Assembly (NCBI RefSeq): GCF_000772955.1
Contig: NZ_JPVO01000053.1
Location: forward strand, 124,001-188,000
DNA: 64,000 bases
DNA from: Ureibacillus sinduriensis BLB-1 = JCM 15800
Lineage (GTDB): Bacteria; Bacillota; Bacilli; Bacillales_A; Planococcaceae
Reading direction: 5' to 3'
Position 1 is the stretch's first letter; every line of letters begins with the position of its first letter. Below the pieces are notes generated by a model. That model did not search any database. It was given only the letters and a program-made list of their open reading frames with translations, and was not told where the DNA came from. The position numbers and the translations under genes are program-made. This document shows positions 18,095-25,529 of this stretch, one piece after another.

Positions 18095-18124
18095 AAAAAA
18101 GGATGTGCTACGCATCCTTTTTTT
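18095..18124 (+). terminator. terminator after the MBL-fold gene
   Basis: AAAAAAGGATG / CATCCTTTTTTT around TGCTACG-type loop. Confidence 0.9.
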
Positions 18125-18241
18125 ATTAGTCTAATATGTGTAGTTAGTGTTTGGGTTTTATCGTGCGGTTTTCCTTATTAGTGCGTAACTCTGCTTATCT
18201 ATTATTTTTGGAAAAAACTAGTGTAATAAGCACCTAATGTC

Positions 18242-18632
18242 AGAGAGAATAATATTCATTTTGAAGAGACTTCATTCGAAATGTGGAGTACTGATAATTA
18301 TGATGCAATTTTTATTTTAGAGGAAAATCTATCGGACATCAAATCAAGATAACATTCAAAAATACAAAGATAGTAGTGTCCCGGTATTTTTTCTACATAC
18401 AAAGGCTGAACACTTACCTTTTATAGAACTTGAAAATTCTTTAAGCTATGAAGAGGTCGCAGAGCAAGTAAATAATACGCAAGATCCAATTGCAGGAATT
18501 TTATATTCGGATGAAGAGGATGAATATAAAACATGGGCCTTTAGTAATCCAGTCAAAAACAGTCGATTGCAAACTTCTGACATCGTAAGTGTATATTCAC
18601 AAGTGTTCAAGGTAATTGAGGAATTGAAATAG
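18242..18632 (+). pseudogene. frameshifted remnant of an unrecognised gene
   Basis: Two overlapping frames give one continuous-looking protein: WSTDNYDAIFILEENLSDI in the first (stop at 18350), then DNIQKYKDSSVPVFFLHTK... to VFKVIEELK in the next frame (stop at 18632). There is no start codon with ribosome site. The reading is acidic and soluble and I cannot assign a family. A single indel near 18345 would rejoin the frames. Confidence 0.5.
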
Positions 18633-18855
18633 TTTCTATTCTTGAAGCATAAACAGGAACAACACAAATCCACCCTTATTCAGGAGTCTACAGTAAATTA
18701 ACTTGATGGATTTAGACCATATTATATATTTTCTTGTTAAACCATTTACCGGATCCATTGAACATTATGGTCAGATTGTCTTGTGTTTTTCAAAAGGGTT
18801 AAACTGCAACAATAACGATGGTCATAGCGTTATTCCATCGTAATTTGCGGATAAT

Positions 18856-18892
18856 GAAGTGGGTCTTCTGTGCTCCAGAAAACCCACATTTA
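18856..18892 (-). terminator. hairpin downstream of the transporter fragment
   Basis: GTGGGTCTTCTG / CCAGAAAACCCAC with TGCT loop, just beyond the minus-strand stop. The T-tract is poor, so terminator function is uncertain. Confidence 0.4.
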
Positions 18893-18897
18893 AATTT

Positions 18898-19053
18898 TTA
18901 CAGCAAGAACATCGCCACAATTGTCGTCACAACTAGACCAATGACAACGGGGACTAAGTTTCTGCGTGCTAGTTCAAAGGGACTCACATTGCAAATGGCT
19001 GCAGCAGGAATGAGTGCCCAAGGGACAAGTGTACCTCCATAAATAAAAGACAT
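18898..19053 (-). pseudogene. 3' fragment of an integral membrane transporter cut by the prophage
   Basis: The minus frame from about 19053 reads GGTLVPWALIPAAAICNVSP then FELARRNLVPVVIGLV and a final helix VTTIVAMFLL. This looks like the last segments of a YuiF/NhaC-type Na+/H+ antiporter or related carrier. Everything upstream is replaced by the integrase gene, whose stop codon lies in the same frame at 19075. The missing 5' part should lie beyond the right edge of the window at the other prophage end. Confidence 0.65.
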
Positions 19054-19074
19054 TTTGTGTATATGTGAAAATAT

Positions 19075-20499
19075 CTATTTATATGACACAATAATTACTT
19101 CACGAGGATACTTACTTCCTCGATAATCATCCATAGTATCGACAACAATTTGTTCAAATATTGTAGTGATTAGTGCTTTTCGTTCTTGATCGTCAGCATA
19201 ATTCCAAACTTCGTCCATATTTTCTATTATTGATTTGAGCTCGAGAGTATTATTATTATTCATTTTTTCAAGTCTAGCTATTTCTTTTTGCAAATTTTTT
19301 TCTTTAAGTCTTAATTCATCTGTAGAGGAAATCAATTCATCAATGTCGATAATATCATTCTCGAACATAGTTTTTTTCTTTTTCATTAATTTTTGGACAG
19401 AAGATAATTCTAATTTCAATTCATTTAAATGTCCTTTGTCAGTATTTGATTCTTCGACATCACTATTTAATGTTAGTTTAATTTCTTCCAACTTTTTAAA
19501 AAAAGCATTTACCAACTTTTCTTCTAAAAAAATATGACTTGTACAATTTTTACCCGCTTTTTTACCTGAACAACGGTATGTTTTTATCTTATTAGCTCCT
19601 CGATGTCCAGATAAAGAATGTCCACAGCGGGCACATTTTAAGATAGATGAGAAATAATAATTGCTTGTTTCGCGTTTTCCTCCGAATTTCCTACGTCTAT
19701 CTAATACGTCTTGCAAGTCCCAGAATTCTTTGCGGTCAATAATAACATCGTGATTACCTTCGTAAAGTTTCTGCTCTCGTGGTGGTTTTTTATAGTCTTT
19801 TGATGATTCATTAAAAGTTAAGTATCCTGCATAAATAGGGTTGTTAGCTATGGCTCGTACAGAATCGACATGCCAATCTCCACCTTTTCGTGTTGAAATT
19901 CCTTTCAAGGTCAATTGCTTAGCGATTGTATAAAAGCCGAATGTTTTTGATAACATAAAAATTTCTTTTATTATTTCTGACTCAAATTCATCAATTTCAA
20001 GCTTCCCATTAATAACTTTGTATCCAAAAGGGGCCATGCCACCTTTCCATTCACCAAGTTTAGTCTTTTTCTCCATCCCCATACGAACACGTTCAGCAGT
20101 ATTTTCACGCTCCCATTGAGCGATAGCTGCTACTAATGTGATAAATAATCTACCCATAGCGTTAGTAGTATCATATACTTCGGTAGCAGATTTAAACTTA
20201 CAGTTATATTTATCTAGTTCATTTAATATCTCATATAGGTCAGATACAGACCTAGTTAGTCGATCTAATCGATAAACTAATAATACGTCAATGCCTCCAG
20301 CTTTGATTTGCTGTAACATTTCTTGAAACTGTGGACGGTTCAAATCTTTGGCTGAATAACCATCGTCAATAAATTGTTTGACGAGTTCCCATCCCTGCGA
20401 AATACAATATGCTTCTAATTTTTCTAATTGAGCAGCAATTGAATAACCATGTTTTGCTTGTTCGTCTGTAGAAACACGAACATAGATGATACATTTCAT
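19075..20499 (-). CDS. large serine recombinase (phage integrase)
   Basis: About 474 residues. The N-terminal resolvase domain has the nucleophile in YVRVSTDEQ (Ser10 from this start) and the Arg patch YRLDRLTRS; the Recombinase domain follows (GMAPFGYKV ... GGDWHVDSVRAIANNPIYAG). A zinc ribbon comes next, with CARCGHSLSG and CSGKKAGKNC, then a coiled-coil arm (about 335-430). Such enzymes integrate phage DNA between attP and attB and need a directionality factor to excise. The ATG at 20499 fits AGAGGTG spacing better than the GTG at 20508. It is the leftmost prophage gene, next to the junction. Confidence 0.95.
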   Translation of the reverse strand: MKCIIYVRVSTDEQAKHGYSIAAQLEKLEAYCISQGWELVKQFIDDGYSAKDLNRPQFQEMLQQIKAGGIDVLLVYRLDRLTRSVSDLYEILNELDKYNCKFKSATEVYDTTNAMGRLFITLVAAIAQWERENTAERVRMGMEKKTKLGEWKGGMAPFGYKVINGKLEIDEFESEIIKEIFMLSKTFGFYTIAKQLTLKGISTRKGGDWHVDSVRAIANNPIYAGYLTFNESSKDYKKPPREQKLYEGNHDVIIDRKEFWDLQDVLDRRRKFGGKRETSNYYFSSILKCARCGHSLSGHRGANKIKTYRCSGKKAGKNCTSHIFLEEKLVNAFFKKLEEIKLTLNSDVEESNTDKGHLNELKLELSSVQKLMKKKKTMFENDIIDIDELISSTDELRLKEKNLQKEIARLEKMNNNNTLELKSIIENMDEVWNYADDQERKALITTIFEQIVVDTMDDYRGSKYPREVIIVSYK

Positions 20500-20543
20500 C
20501 ATTTTCACCTCTGTTAAAATAAAAGCAAACTAATGGATTTATT

Positions 20544-21173
20544 TTAAAATAAGTCTCGTGTTACCCGTACTGCTTTTCCAATAATTTTAGCGGGGTTACT
20601 TTCTGTAATTACAATTGGTTCGTACTTTGAGTTGTCAGGCATTAAAATAATCATATTACCTTGTTTCTTTACTCTCTTTAAAGTTGCTTCTGTATCTCCA
20701 TTAACTAGTACGGCAGCTATCTCACCGTTTTCCACAAAAGATTGTTCCCTAACAATTACTTTGCTGCCATTCTGAATAGTTGGTTCCATTGAATCACCTT
20801 TAGCAATTAGCGTAAATAATTTTCCACTAGGTAATCCATCAGCCACTTCATAGATATAACCTTCCATATTCTCTTCAGCTAAAATAGGCTCTCCACAAGC
20901 AATAGTTCCAAGAATAGGGATCTTAATAAAGTTTGGTTGTATTTCAACAATATTGTTTGGTCTGTCTTCCGTTAAATCAGATCTTCTAATGTTAAAGTAA
21001 TCAGCCATTAATTGAATTTTATCAGGTCTAGGATATGTTTCTGCCTTCATCCAGTTTGAAACAGTGGTTTCTGGGATATTTAAATCTCTTGCCATATCAG
21101 TTTGAGTAATACCTTTTCTTTCTAAATACCTTTTTAAATTATTTGATAGGGTTAATTTAATTGAATCTTTCAC
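20544..21173 (-). CDS. CI/LexA-like phage repressor
   Basis: 209 residues. An XRE helix-turn-helix occupies about 8-62 (GITQTDMARDLNIPETTVSNWMKAE). The C-terminal S24 peptidase domain has cleavage region GTIACGEP, catalytic Ser in AKGDSMEP and Lys in EATLKRVKK, so RecA-stimulated self-cleavage should trigger induction. It starts with GTG; AGGAGTG lies 12 bases upstream. It is divergent from the Cro-like gene with 15-bp operators in between. Confidence 0.93.
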   Translation of the reverse strand: MKDSIKLTLSNNLKRYLERKGITQTDMARDLNIPETTVSNWMKAETYPRPDKIQLMADYFNIRRSDLTEDRPNNIVEIQPNFIKIPILGTIACGEPILAEENMEGYIYEVADGLPSGKLFTLIAKGDSMEPTIQNGSKVIVREQSFVENGEIAAVLVNGDTEATLKRVKKQGNMIILMPDNSKYEPIVITESNPAKIIGKAVRVTRDLF

Positions 21174-21202
21174 TTTTATATTTCACTCCTGTTCTTATTT
21201 AT

Positions 21203-21303
21203 ATGTTACCGAAAAACGGTAGTGAAGTAAACTATTAAAGTACCTATAAAAAGTATTTTTTTGCATAATTTTGGTTGACTCTACCGTTTAAAGGTATTAT
21301 AGT
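21203..21303. promoter_or_regulatory. lysis-lysogeny switch: divergent promoters with three operators
   Basis: Operators follow TACC-N7-GGTA: 21207-21221 (TACCGAAAAACGGTA), 21241-21255 (weaker, ends AGTA) and 21282-21296 (TACCGTTTAAAGGTA). The rightward promoter is TTGACT (21275-21280), 17-bp spacer, TATAGT (21298-21303). The leftward promoter, read on minus, is TTTACT (21226-21231), 17-bp spacer, TAACAT (21203-21208). Each outer operator sits in the spacer, so repressor or Cro binding directly blocks RNA polymerase. Confidence 0.85.
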
Positions 21304-21335
21304 ATATTTACAACAAGTGGACAGGAGGTGATGTA

Positions 21336-21584
21336 ATGATACAAATTTCATTAGAAGCAGCTAGGGTAAACGCTCAATTAAAACAAGAGCATGCGGCAAA
21401 GAAGCTGGGTATTACTGCAAAGACCCTAAGTAATTATGAGCGAGGAATATCTGCAATTCCGGGGTATATTTTTAAAAAAGCAGCAAGAATCTATGGTATT
21501 CCTGAAGAAATGATTAGATTACCAATTGTTAATGATGGAGGATATGATGATGATGAATTTTTTTTAACCTCAAGTACCGTTTAA
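21336..21584 (+). CDS. Cro-like XRE regulator
   Basis: 82 residues with a helix-turn-helix (LKQEHAAKKLGITAKTLSNYERGIS) and an acidic tail DGGYDDDEFF. ACAGGAGGTGATG precedes the ATG. It is the first gene of the rightward early operon and divergent from the repressor, the usual Cro place. Its stop codon TAA lies inside a fourth operator. Confidence 0.85.
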   Translation: MIQISLEAARVNAQLKQEHAAKKLGITAKTLSNYERGISAIPGYIFKKAARIYGIPEEMIRLPIVNDGGYDDDEFFLTSSTV

Positions 21585-21589
21585 CGGTA
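21575..21589. promoter_or_regulatory. fourth phage operator, overlapping the cro-like stop codon
   Basis: TACCGTTTAACGGTA is a perfect palindrome of the operator class. The TTTAAC centre contains the TAA that ends the Cro-like gene, so coding and operator constraints overlap. Confidence 0.8.
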
Positions 21590-21685
21590 TTTTATACTCG
21601 CTTGGAAGTGTAAATTTAGACAAAAACCAACAATAAGGAAACAGACGAGCCTAATCGACATATTCTGATTTGAAGGAGTGTGAAA

Positions 21686-21832
21686 ATGGAGGGTTTTATT
21701 ACTGAAGATAAGGTACGGAAATTACTGCCACTTGTAGAGAAGATTCTGTCTAAGAAATACGGACGAAATCTAAAACTGAAAAATCTTACAGTTTGTGGGG
21801 TGACAGTTCAGAGAAAGGATTGCGCTAGTTAG
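21686..21832 (+). CDS. small phage early protein, 48 aa
   Basis: AAGGAGTG precedes ATG at good spacing. The product begins MEGFITEDKVRKLLPLVEKI and is basic, with a possible amphipathic helix. Its last codons overlap a TGCGCTA/TAGCGCA palindrome followed by TTTT (21821-21840), which may attenuate the early transcript. Family unknown. Confidence 0.6.
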   Translation: MEGFITEDKVRKLLPLVEKILSKKYGRNLKLKNLTVCGVTVQRKDCAS

Positions 21833-21881
21833 CGCAGTTTTCAAGAAAAAAGTACAAGCTCTAAAAGGAAGGTGAATTCAA

Positions 21882-21983
21882 TTGAAAATCGATGTTCGAG
21901 AATGGAAACAGTTAACGAATGAACAAAAGCGCATCAAAGTTGTACAAGCTATAGCAATCAACGCCCATAAATTTGGCCGTTAA
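21882..21983 (+). CDS. small phage early protein, 33 aa
   Basis: TTG start after GGAAGGTGAA. It reads MKIDVREWKQLTNEQKRIKV... and ends AHKFGR. It is helical and charged. Tight placement between two other small genes supports it; function unknown. Confidence 0.5.
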   Translation: MKIDVREWKQLTNEQKRIKVVQAIAINAHKFGR

Positions 21984-22021
21984 TCTATTAATCTTTTAAA
22001 AGTTTGAGAGGGAGTGAAATC

Positions 22022-22165
22022 ATGCGTAAAACAGTCTTCGCAAAGAATCGCAAAACACTACGTGAACGGTTATTCGACAATCTGTATAACGGTTGGAAAC
22101 AGGTCGGAAAAGTTCATTATATCGATGGCAAATTCCAAGTGAAAGTAGAAAAGGGAGGAAATTAA
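22022..22165 (+). CDS. small phage early protein, 47 aa
   Basis: GAGAGGGAGTG precedes ATG. The product is basic (MRKTVFAKNRKTLRERLFDN...), with a VGKVHYIDGKFQVKVEKGG end that carries the ribosome site of the next gene in its last codons. Unknown function, possibly nucleic-acid binding. Confidence 0.6.
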   Translation: MRKTVFAKNRKTLRERLFDNLYNGWKQVGKVHYIDGKFQVKVEKGGN

Positions 22166-22166
22166 A

Positions 22167-22433
22167 TTGAAATCAACAGGCATTGTAAGAAAAGTGGACG
22201 AGTTAGGACGCGTAGTAATTCCAAAAGAACTTCGTACAACTTTAGGGATTGCTGAAAAGGATCCGTTAGAAATCTACGTAGATGGTGACAAAATCATTCT
22301 TCAAAAGTATGAACCTAGTGTAAGTGTTGAAGAAAGATTTTCCGTTTTAGCCAATTTGCAAAGTATGGCAGAAATTGAAAAGAACCCAAATAAAAAAGAA
22401 ACAATCGTTCGTGCGATCGCATTAATTCAATAA
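22167..22433 (+). CDS. AbrB/SpoVT-type transition-state regulator
   Basis: 88 residues. The N-terminal swapped-hairpin DNA-binding domain is typical: STGIVRKVDELGRVVIPKELR and GIAEKDPLEIYVDGDKIILQKYEP. TTG start one base after the previous stop with GGGAGGA in place. The short helical C-terminus probably mediates oligomers. It may repress phage or host genes on entry or during sporulation. Confidence 0.88.
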   Translation: MKSTGIVRKVDELGRVVIPKELRTTLGIAEKDPLEIYVDGDKIILQKYEPSVSVEERFSVLANLQSMAEIEKNPNKKETIVRAIALIQ

Positions 22434-22445
22434 GGAGGAAAAGGG

Positions 22446-22772
22446 ATGAAAGTTACAGTTACAAAAGAAGTGGCCAAAGCTTTTGAATACTTGAAGGAAA
22501 TACGGAACTACACTTCTGATAATGATTTATTAAGTGAACATGCAGAGGCTATTACGACTAAAGATTGGTACGACAATTTACAGCCATTAAACAAAGTAGA
22601 TTTGATGACTTTTGCAAAGATGTTGATTAATGGCTATGAGGTTGAAGCTACAGCCGAAGAAAGCATCCTTAAATATTTTAATACTACGAGTTGGAAACAA
22701 GAAAGAGATGCTGTGGTTTTTGTATTAAATACTCTCAAAGTCAAAATCCCTGGAGTGAATGACATTGCCTGA
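22446..22772 (+). CDS. hypothetical phage protein, 108 aa
   Basis: AAGGAGG before ATG; in the early operon. Sequence MKVTVTKEVAKAFEYLKEIRNYT ... DWYDNLQPLNKVDLMTFAKMLINGYEVE is acidic and helical. No family recognised. It overlaps the next gene by 14 bases. Confidence 0.7.
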   Translation: MKVTVTKEVAKAFEYLKEIRNYTSDNDLLSEHAEAITTKDWYDNLQPLNKVDLMTFAKMLINGYEVEATAEESILKYFNTTSWKQERDAVVFVLNTLKVKIPGVNDIA

Positions 22773-22971
22773 TATCGAAAACCCGATGGTGTCACCAATA
22801 CTAACTGACGATCCATTTGCTCAACAAGTTGGAAAGTGTCACTACAGACATTGTGAAGAAGTTGTTTATGAAGAACAAGGTATCAAATTTGATGGTTATA
22901 TCTACTGTTCTACTTCTTGTTTAGGTGAAGACCTACTAGCAGAAGGAGTTGCGGTTGATTTATCCAAATAA
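22759..22971 (+). CDS. small cysteine-containing phage protein, 70 aa
   Basis: Contains GKCHYRHCEEVVYEEQGI then IYCSTSCLGE, a paired C-x4-C / C-x3-C arrangement that suggests one zinc site. It starts inside the previous gene. A stem (CACTCAC/GTGAGTG, 22977-23005) follows. Function unknown. Confidence 0.65.
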   Translation: MTLPDIENPMVSPILTDDPFAQQVGKCHYRHCEEVVYEEQGIKFDGYIYCSTSCLGEDLLAEGVAVDLSK

Positions 22972-22976
22972 AAAAC

Positions 22977-23005
22977 ACTCACCAAGGCGGCAACCGAAGT
23001 GAGTG
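22977..23005. other. hairpin downstream of the small Cys protein
   Basis: CACTCAC and GTGAGTG flank CAAGGCGGCAACCGAA. No T-run follows, so this is not a clear terminator; it may be an RNA processing or stability element before the recombination genes. Confidence 0.4.
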
Positions 23006-23083
23006 CACATACAAATAAAATCCTATAAGCAGTATAGCACCAAATTTTAAATTTTAGAACTAAAAATTCATGGAGGTAATCGA

Positions 23084-23938
23084 ATGAACGACTTATCAGC
23101 TCAATTCAACAGTCAACCAACGATGCAACAACCCAATGGTGTTATGGCCCAAGCAAGTTCGTCTCGTGAAATGGAAGAAGTAAAAGGTGCTATTTTCCTA
23201 GCGAAGCAATTTCCACGTAACTACATTGAAGCTGAGCGCAGAATCTTAGATGCATGTAAACGTCCTTCACTTGCTGCAACTTCTATGTACTCCTATCCTC
23301 GCGGTGGTTCCAAGGTTACCGGCCCATCAATTCGAATGGCCGAAGTTTTAGCACAAAACTGGGGCAATTTATCATACGGAATCAAAGAGCTCGAACAACG
23401 TGATGGTGAATCGGTAGCCATGGCTTATTGCTGGGACCTCGAAACCAATGTGCGACAAGAGAAAGTTTTCGCTGTAAAGCATGTTCGTAGTGCGAGAGGT
23501 AGTTTGAACAAATTAACGGATCCACGCGATATCTATGAAAAAGTTGCGAACGATGGTGCTCGTAGATTAAGAGCTTGTATTCTTGGTGTCATTCCTGGGG
23601 ATGTAGTTGAGATGGCCATTAAGGAATGTGAAAAAACATTGTCCGGCCAAAACACTGGGCCATTAAAAGATCGCATTGCTCAAGCATTGAACATGTTCAA
23701 GGAAAACTACAAGGTAACTACTGAAATGGTTGAAACGAAGTTTGGTTATAACATCGGCTCATTTACTGAAATTGATTTGGTTGAACTAGGTAAAATCTTC
23801 AACTCGCTTAAAGATGGCATGTCAAAAGTTGAGGATTGGTTCGCAAAAGAAGATGCCAAAAATCAGAAGAGTGATCTAGCTGCTGAATTTGAAAAGGGTG
23901 TGACTAACGTTGCAGAAACTCTTACTCAATCAGAATAA
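23084..23938 (+). CDS. phage recombination-module protein, possible single-strand annealing protein
   Basis: 284 residues with GGAGGTAATCG before ATG. Features include AIFLAKQFPRNYIEAERRIL, PRGGSKVTGPSIRMAEVLAQNWGN, and DGARRLRACILGVIPGDVVE. It sits directly before, and overlaps by 29 bases, a PD-(D/E)XK nuclease, with SSB further down. That is the arrangement of RecT/Sak annealing proteins with their exonuclease. No RecT or Rad52 signature is obvious to me, so the role is inferred from context. Confidence 0.6.
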   Translation: MNDLSAQFNSQPTMQQPNGVMAQASSSREMEEVKGAIFLAKQFPRNYIEAERRILDACKRPSLAATSMYSYPRGGSKVTGPSIRMAEVLAQNWGNLSYGIKELEQRDGESVAMAYCWDLETNVRQEKVFAVKHVRSARGSLNKLTDPRDIYEKVANDGARRLRACILGVIPGDVVEMAIKECEKTLSGQNTGPLKDRIAQALNMFKENYKVTTEMVETKFGYNIGSFTEIDLVELGKIFNSLKDGMSKVEDWFAKEDAKNQKSDLAAEFEKGVTNVAETLTQSE

Positions 23939-24710
23939 CTATTACTCTCAAGAAGCGAATTTCGACTACATGTCAGTCTCTCAATTCAAGAGTTTTATGG
24001 AGTGTGAAGCACGAACGTTTGCAGAGTTGAGGGGCGATTATTCTCGTCCTCACTCTAACGCTTTGATGGGCGGTTCTTATGTGCACGCAGCTTTTGAAGG
24101 TGAAGATGAGTTTGCTAAGTTCGTTGTAGATAACGCTGTAAATATAGCTAAAAAACGTGGAATGGGTAAACTTTCAGAATTTGTTCAAGCCGACAAGATG
24201 ATTGAAGCGCTCAAGAATGACAAGTTTGCCATGTTCGCACTTGAAGGTGAAAAAGAGGTTATTTACACTGGTGAGCTCTTTGGAGTCGAATGGAAAATTA
24301 AGGTCGATAACATCAATCACGAACGCAAATTTTTCAGCGATATTAAAACGACTCAAGAGCTGGGCAAACGATATTGGAGCGATAAGTACTCGCAATATGT
24401 GTCCTTTGTACAAGCTTATGATTACATCCTTCAAATGTACGTGTATCAACAAATCATCTTTCAGAACACCGATGAAATTTACCAGCCATATATTGTGGCC
24501 GTGACTAAACAAGATCCACCGGATAAAGCAATTTTACATTTTGATGAATCAAGGTTCGAGTTTGAGAAGGAATATGTTCAAACATATTTACCCGGCATTA
24601 TACAAACTAAAAATGGTGAAAAAGAACCGATTCGTTGTGAAAAATGTGATTATTGTCGGTCTACAAAGCAATTAAAAAATACATTCGAAATTGAATTTTT
24701 ACTAGAGTAG
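23910..24710 (+). CDS. PD-(D/E)XK nuclease-like phage exonuclease
   Basis: 266 residues of the RecB-like type found next to annealing proteins. Likely active-site elements are VDNINHERKFFSDIKTT (Asp ... D-x-K) with a preceding helix ESQ-like MGGSYVHAAFEG. The C-terminal Cys cluster CEKCDYCR could bind a metal or Fe-S cluster. It should resect double-stranded DNA to leave tails for annealing. No independent ribosome site is clear, so translation is probably coupled to the overlapping upstream gene; the true start could be the internal Met of DYMSVSQF. Confidence 0.75.
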   Translation: MQKLLLNQNNYYSQEANFDYMSVSQFKSFMECEARTFAELRGDYSRPHSNALMGGSYVHAAFEGEDEFAKFVVDNAVNIAKKRGMGKLSEFVQADKMIEALKNDKFAMFALEGEKEVIYTGELFGVEWKIKVDNINHERKFFSDIKTTQELGKRYWSDKYSQYVSFVQAYDYILQMYVYQQIIFQNTDEIYQPYIVAVTKQDPPDKAILHFDESRFEFEKEYVQTYLPGIIQTKNGEKEPIRCEKCDYCRSTKQLKNTFEIEFLLE

Positions 24711-24721
24711 GAGGTTGCTGC

Positions 24722-25528
24722 ATGTCCGGCTGGATTAGTTTACATCGAAAACTCATGGACAACCCAATCTATTCTAATGCGGGCATGCTGAAACTTTGGG
24801 TTCATTGTTTGTTAAAGGCATCGCACGCAGAACATGAACAACTAGTTGGAAATCAAGTTATAAAGTTGCAACCAGGACAATTTGTGACTGGAAGAAATGC
24901 CTTAGCCACTGAGTTTAATAAGGGTGCAAAGAAAGAAGATATCGTTTCACCAATAACGCTTTGGAGATGGTTGAACTTATTCGAAAAACTCGAAATGTTG
25001 AACATCAAAAAAACTACAAAATACAGCGTGGTTACTGTGATTAACTGGGGTGGTTATCAACATCATGAACAACAGGTGAACAACAAACGAACAACAAATG
25101 AACAACAGATGAACACAAACAATAATGTTAATAATGTAAATAATGATAATAATATATCCTCTCGTAAACAAAAAAGAGTTTACGAGGAAGATTCAGATGA
25201 AATGAAATTGACTAATTTCTTTATACAAGAGGTTCAGAAAAACGATTCGTTATTTACTTGTAAAAACAAACAATCTTGGTGTGAGGATTTTAGGAAGATT
25301 ATTGAAATAGATAAAAGGGATAAGAGTGAGATTTCTAAATTGATACGTTGGATACAACAAGATGATTTTTGGAAGTCGAATGTTTTGTCACCTAGCAAGC
25401 TAAGAAAGCAATATTCTAATTTACTAATCAAGATGAACGCTACTAAGCCTGTAGTTACTCAAGAACCTAAATCACCAAGTTATGTTAATAACGTGAGTGA
25501 AAAGGACCTTCTGAACATGGGGGAATAA
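24722..25528 (+). CDS. phage replication initiator / replisome organiser
   Basis: 268 residues. N-terminal winged-helix region GWISLHRKLMDNPIYSNAGMLKLWVHCLLKA with LQPGQFVTGRNALA and SVVTVINWGGYQ, as in DnaD-type or O-like phage initiators. A low-complexity Gln/Asn linker (about 118-145) encodes 11-bp DNA iterons, and a helical C-terminal domain follows. AGGAGGTTGC lies before the ATG. The DnaB-like helicase gene comes next, one base later. It should bind the origin in its own gene and recruit the helicase. Confidence 0.8.
   Translation: MSGWISLHRKLMDNPIYSNAGMLKLWVHCLLKASHAEHEQLVGNQVIKLQPGQFVTGRNALATEFNKGAKKEDIVSPITLWRWLNLFEKLEMLNIKKTTKYSVVTVINWGGYQHHEQQVNNKRTTNEQQMNTNNNVNNVNNDNNISSRKQKRVYEEDSDEMKLTNFFIQEVQKNDSLFTCKNKQSWCEDFRKIIEIDKRDKSEISKLIRWIQQDDFWKSNVLSPSKLRKQYSNLLIKMNATKPVVTQEPKSPSYVNNVSEKDLLNMGE
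25066..25160 (+). other. candidate phage replication origin inside the initiator gene
   Basis: Five direct repeats at exact 11-bp steps start at 25066, 25077, 25088, 25099 and 25110: TGAACAACAGG, TGAACAACAAA, CGAACAACAAA, TGAACAACAGA, TGAACACAAAC. They are followed by about 40 bp of nearly pure A/T with AATAATG/AATAATA runs, as expected of a DNA unwinding element. An origin inside the initiator gene parallels lambda O. Confidence 0.7.
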
Positions 25529-25529
25529 C

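Noticed and set aside
24174-24512. Open frames on both strands over the PD-(D/E)XK gene
   Set aside because: Shadows of a gene with a clear nuclease motif; no start signals.
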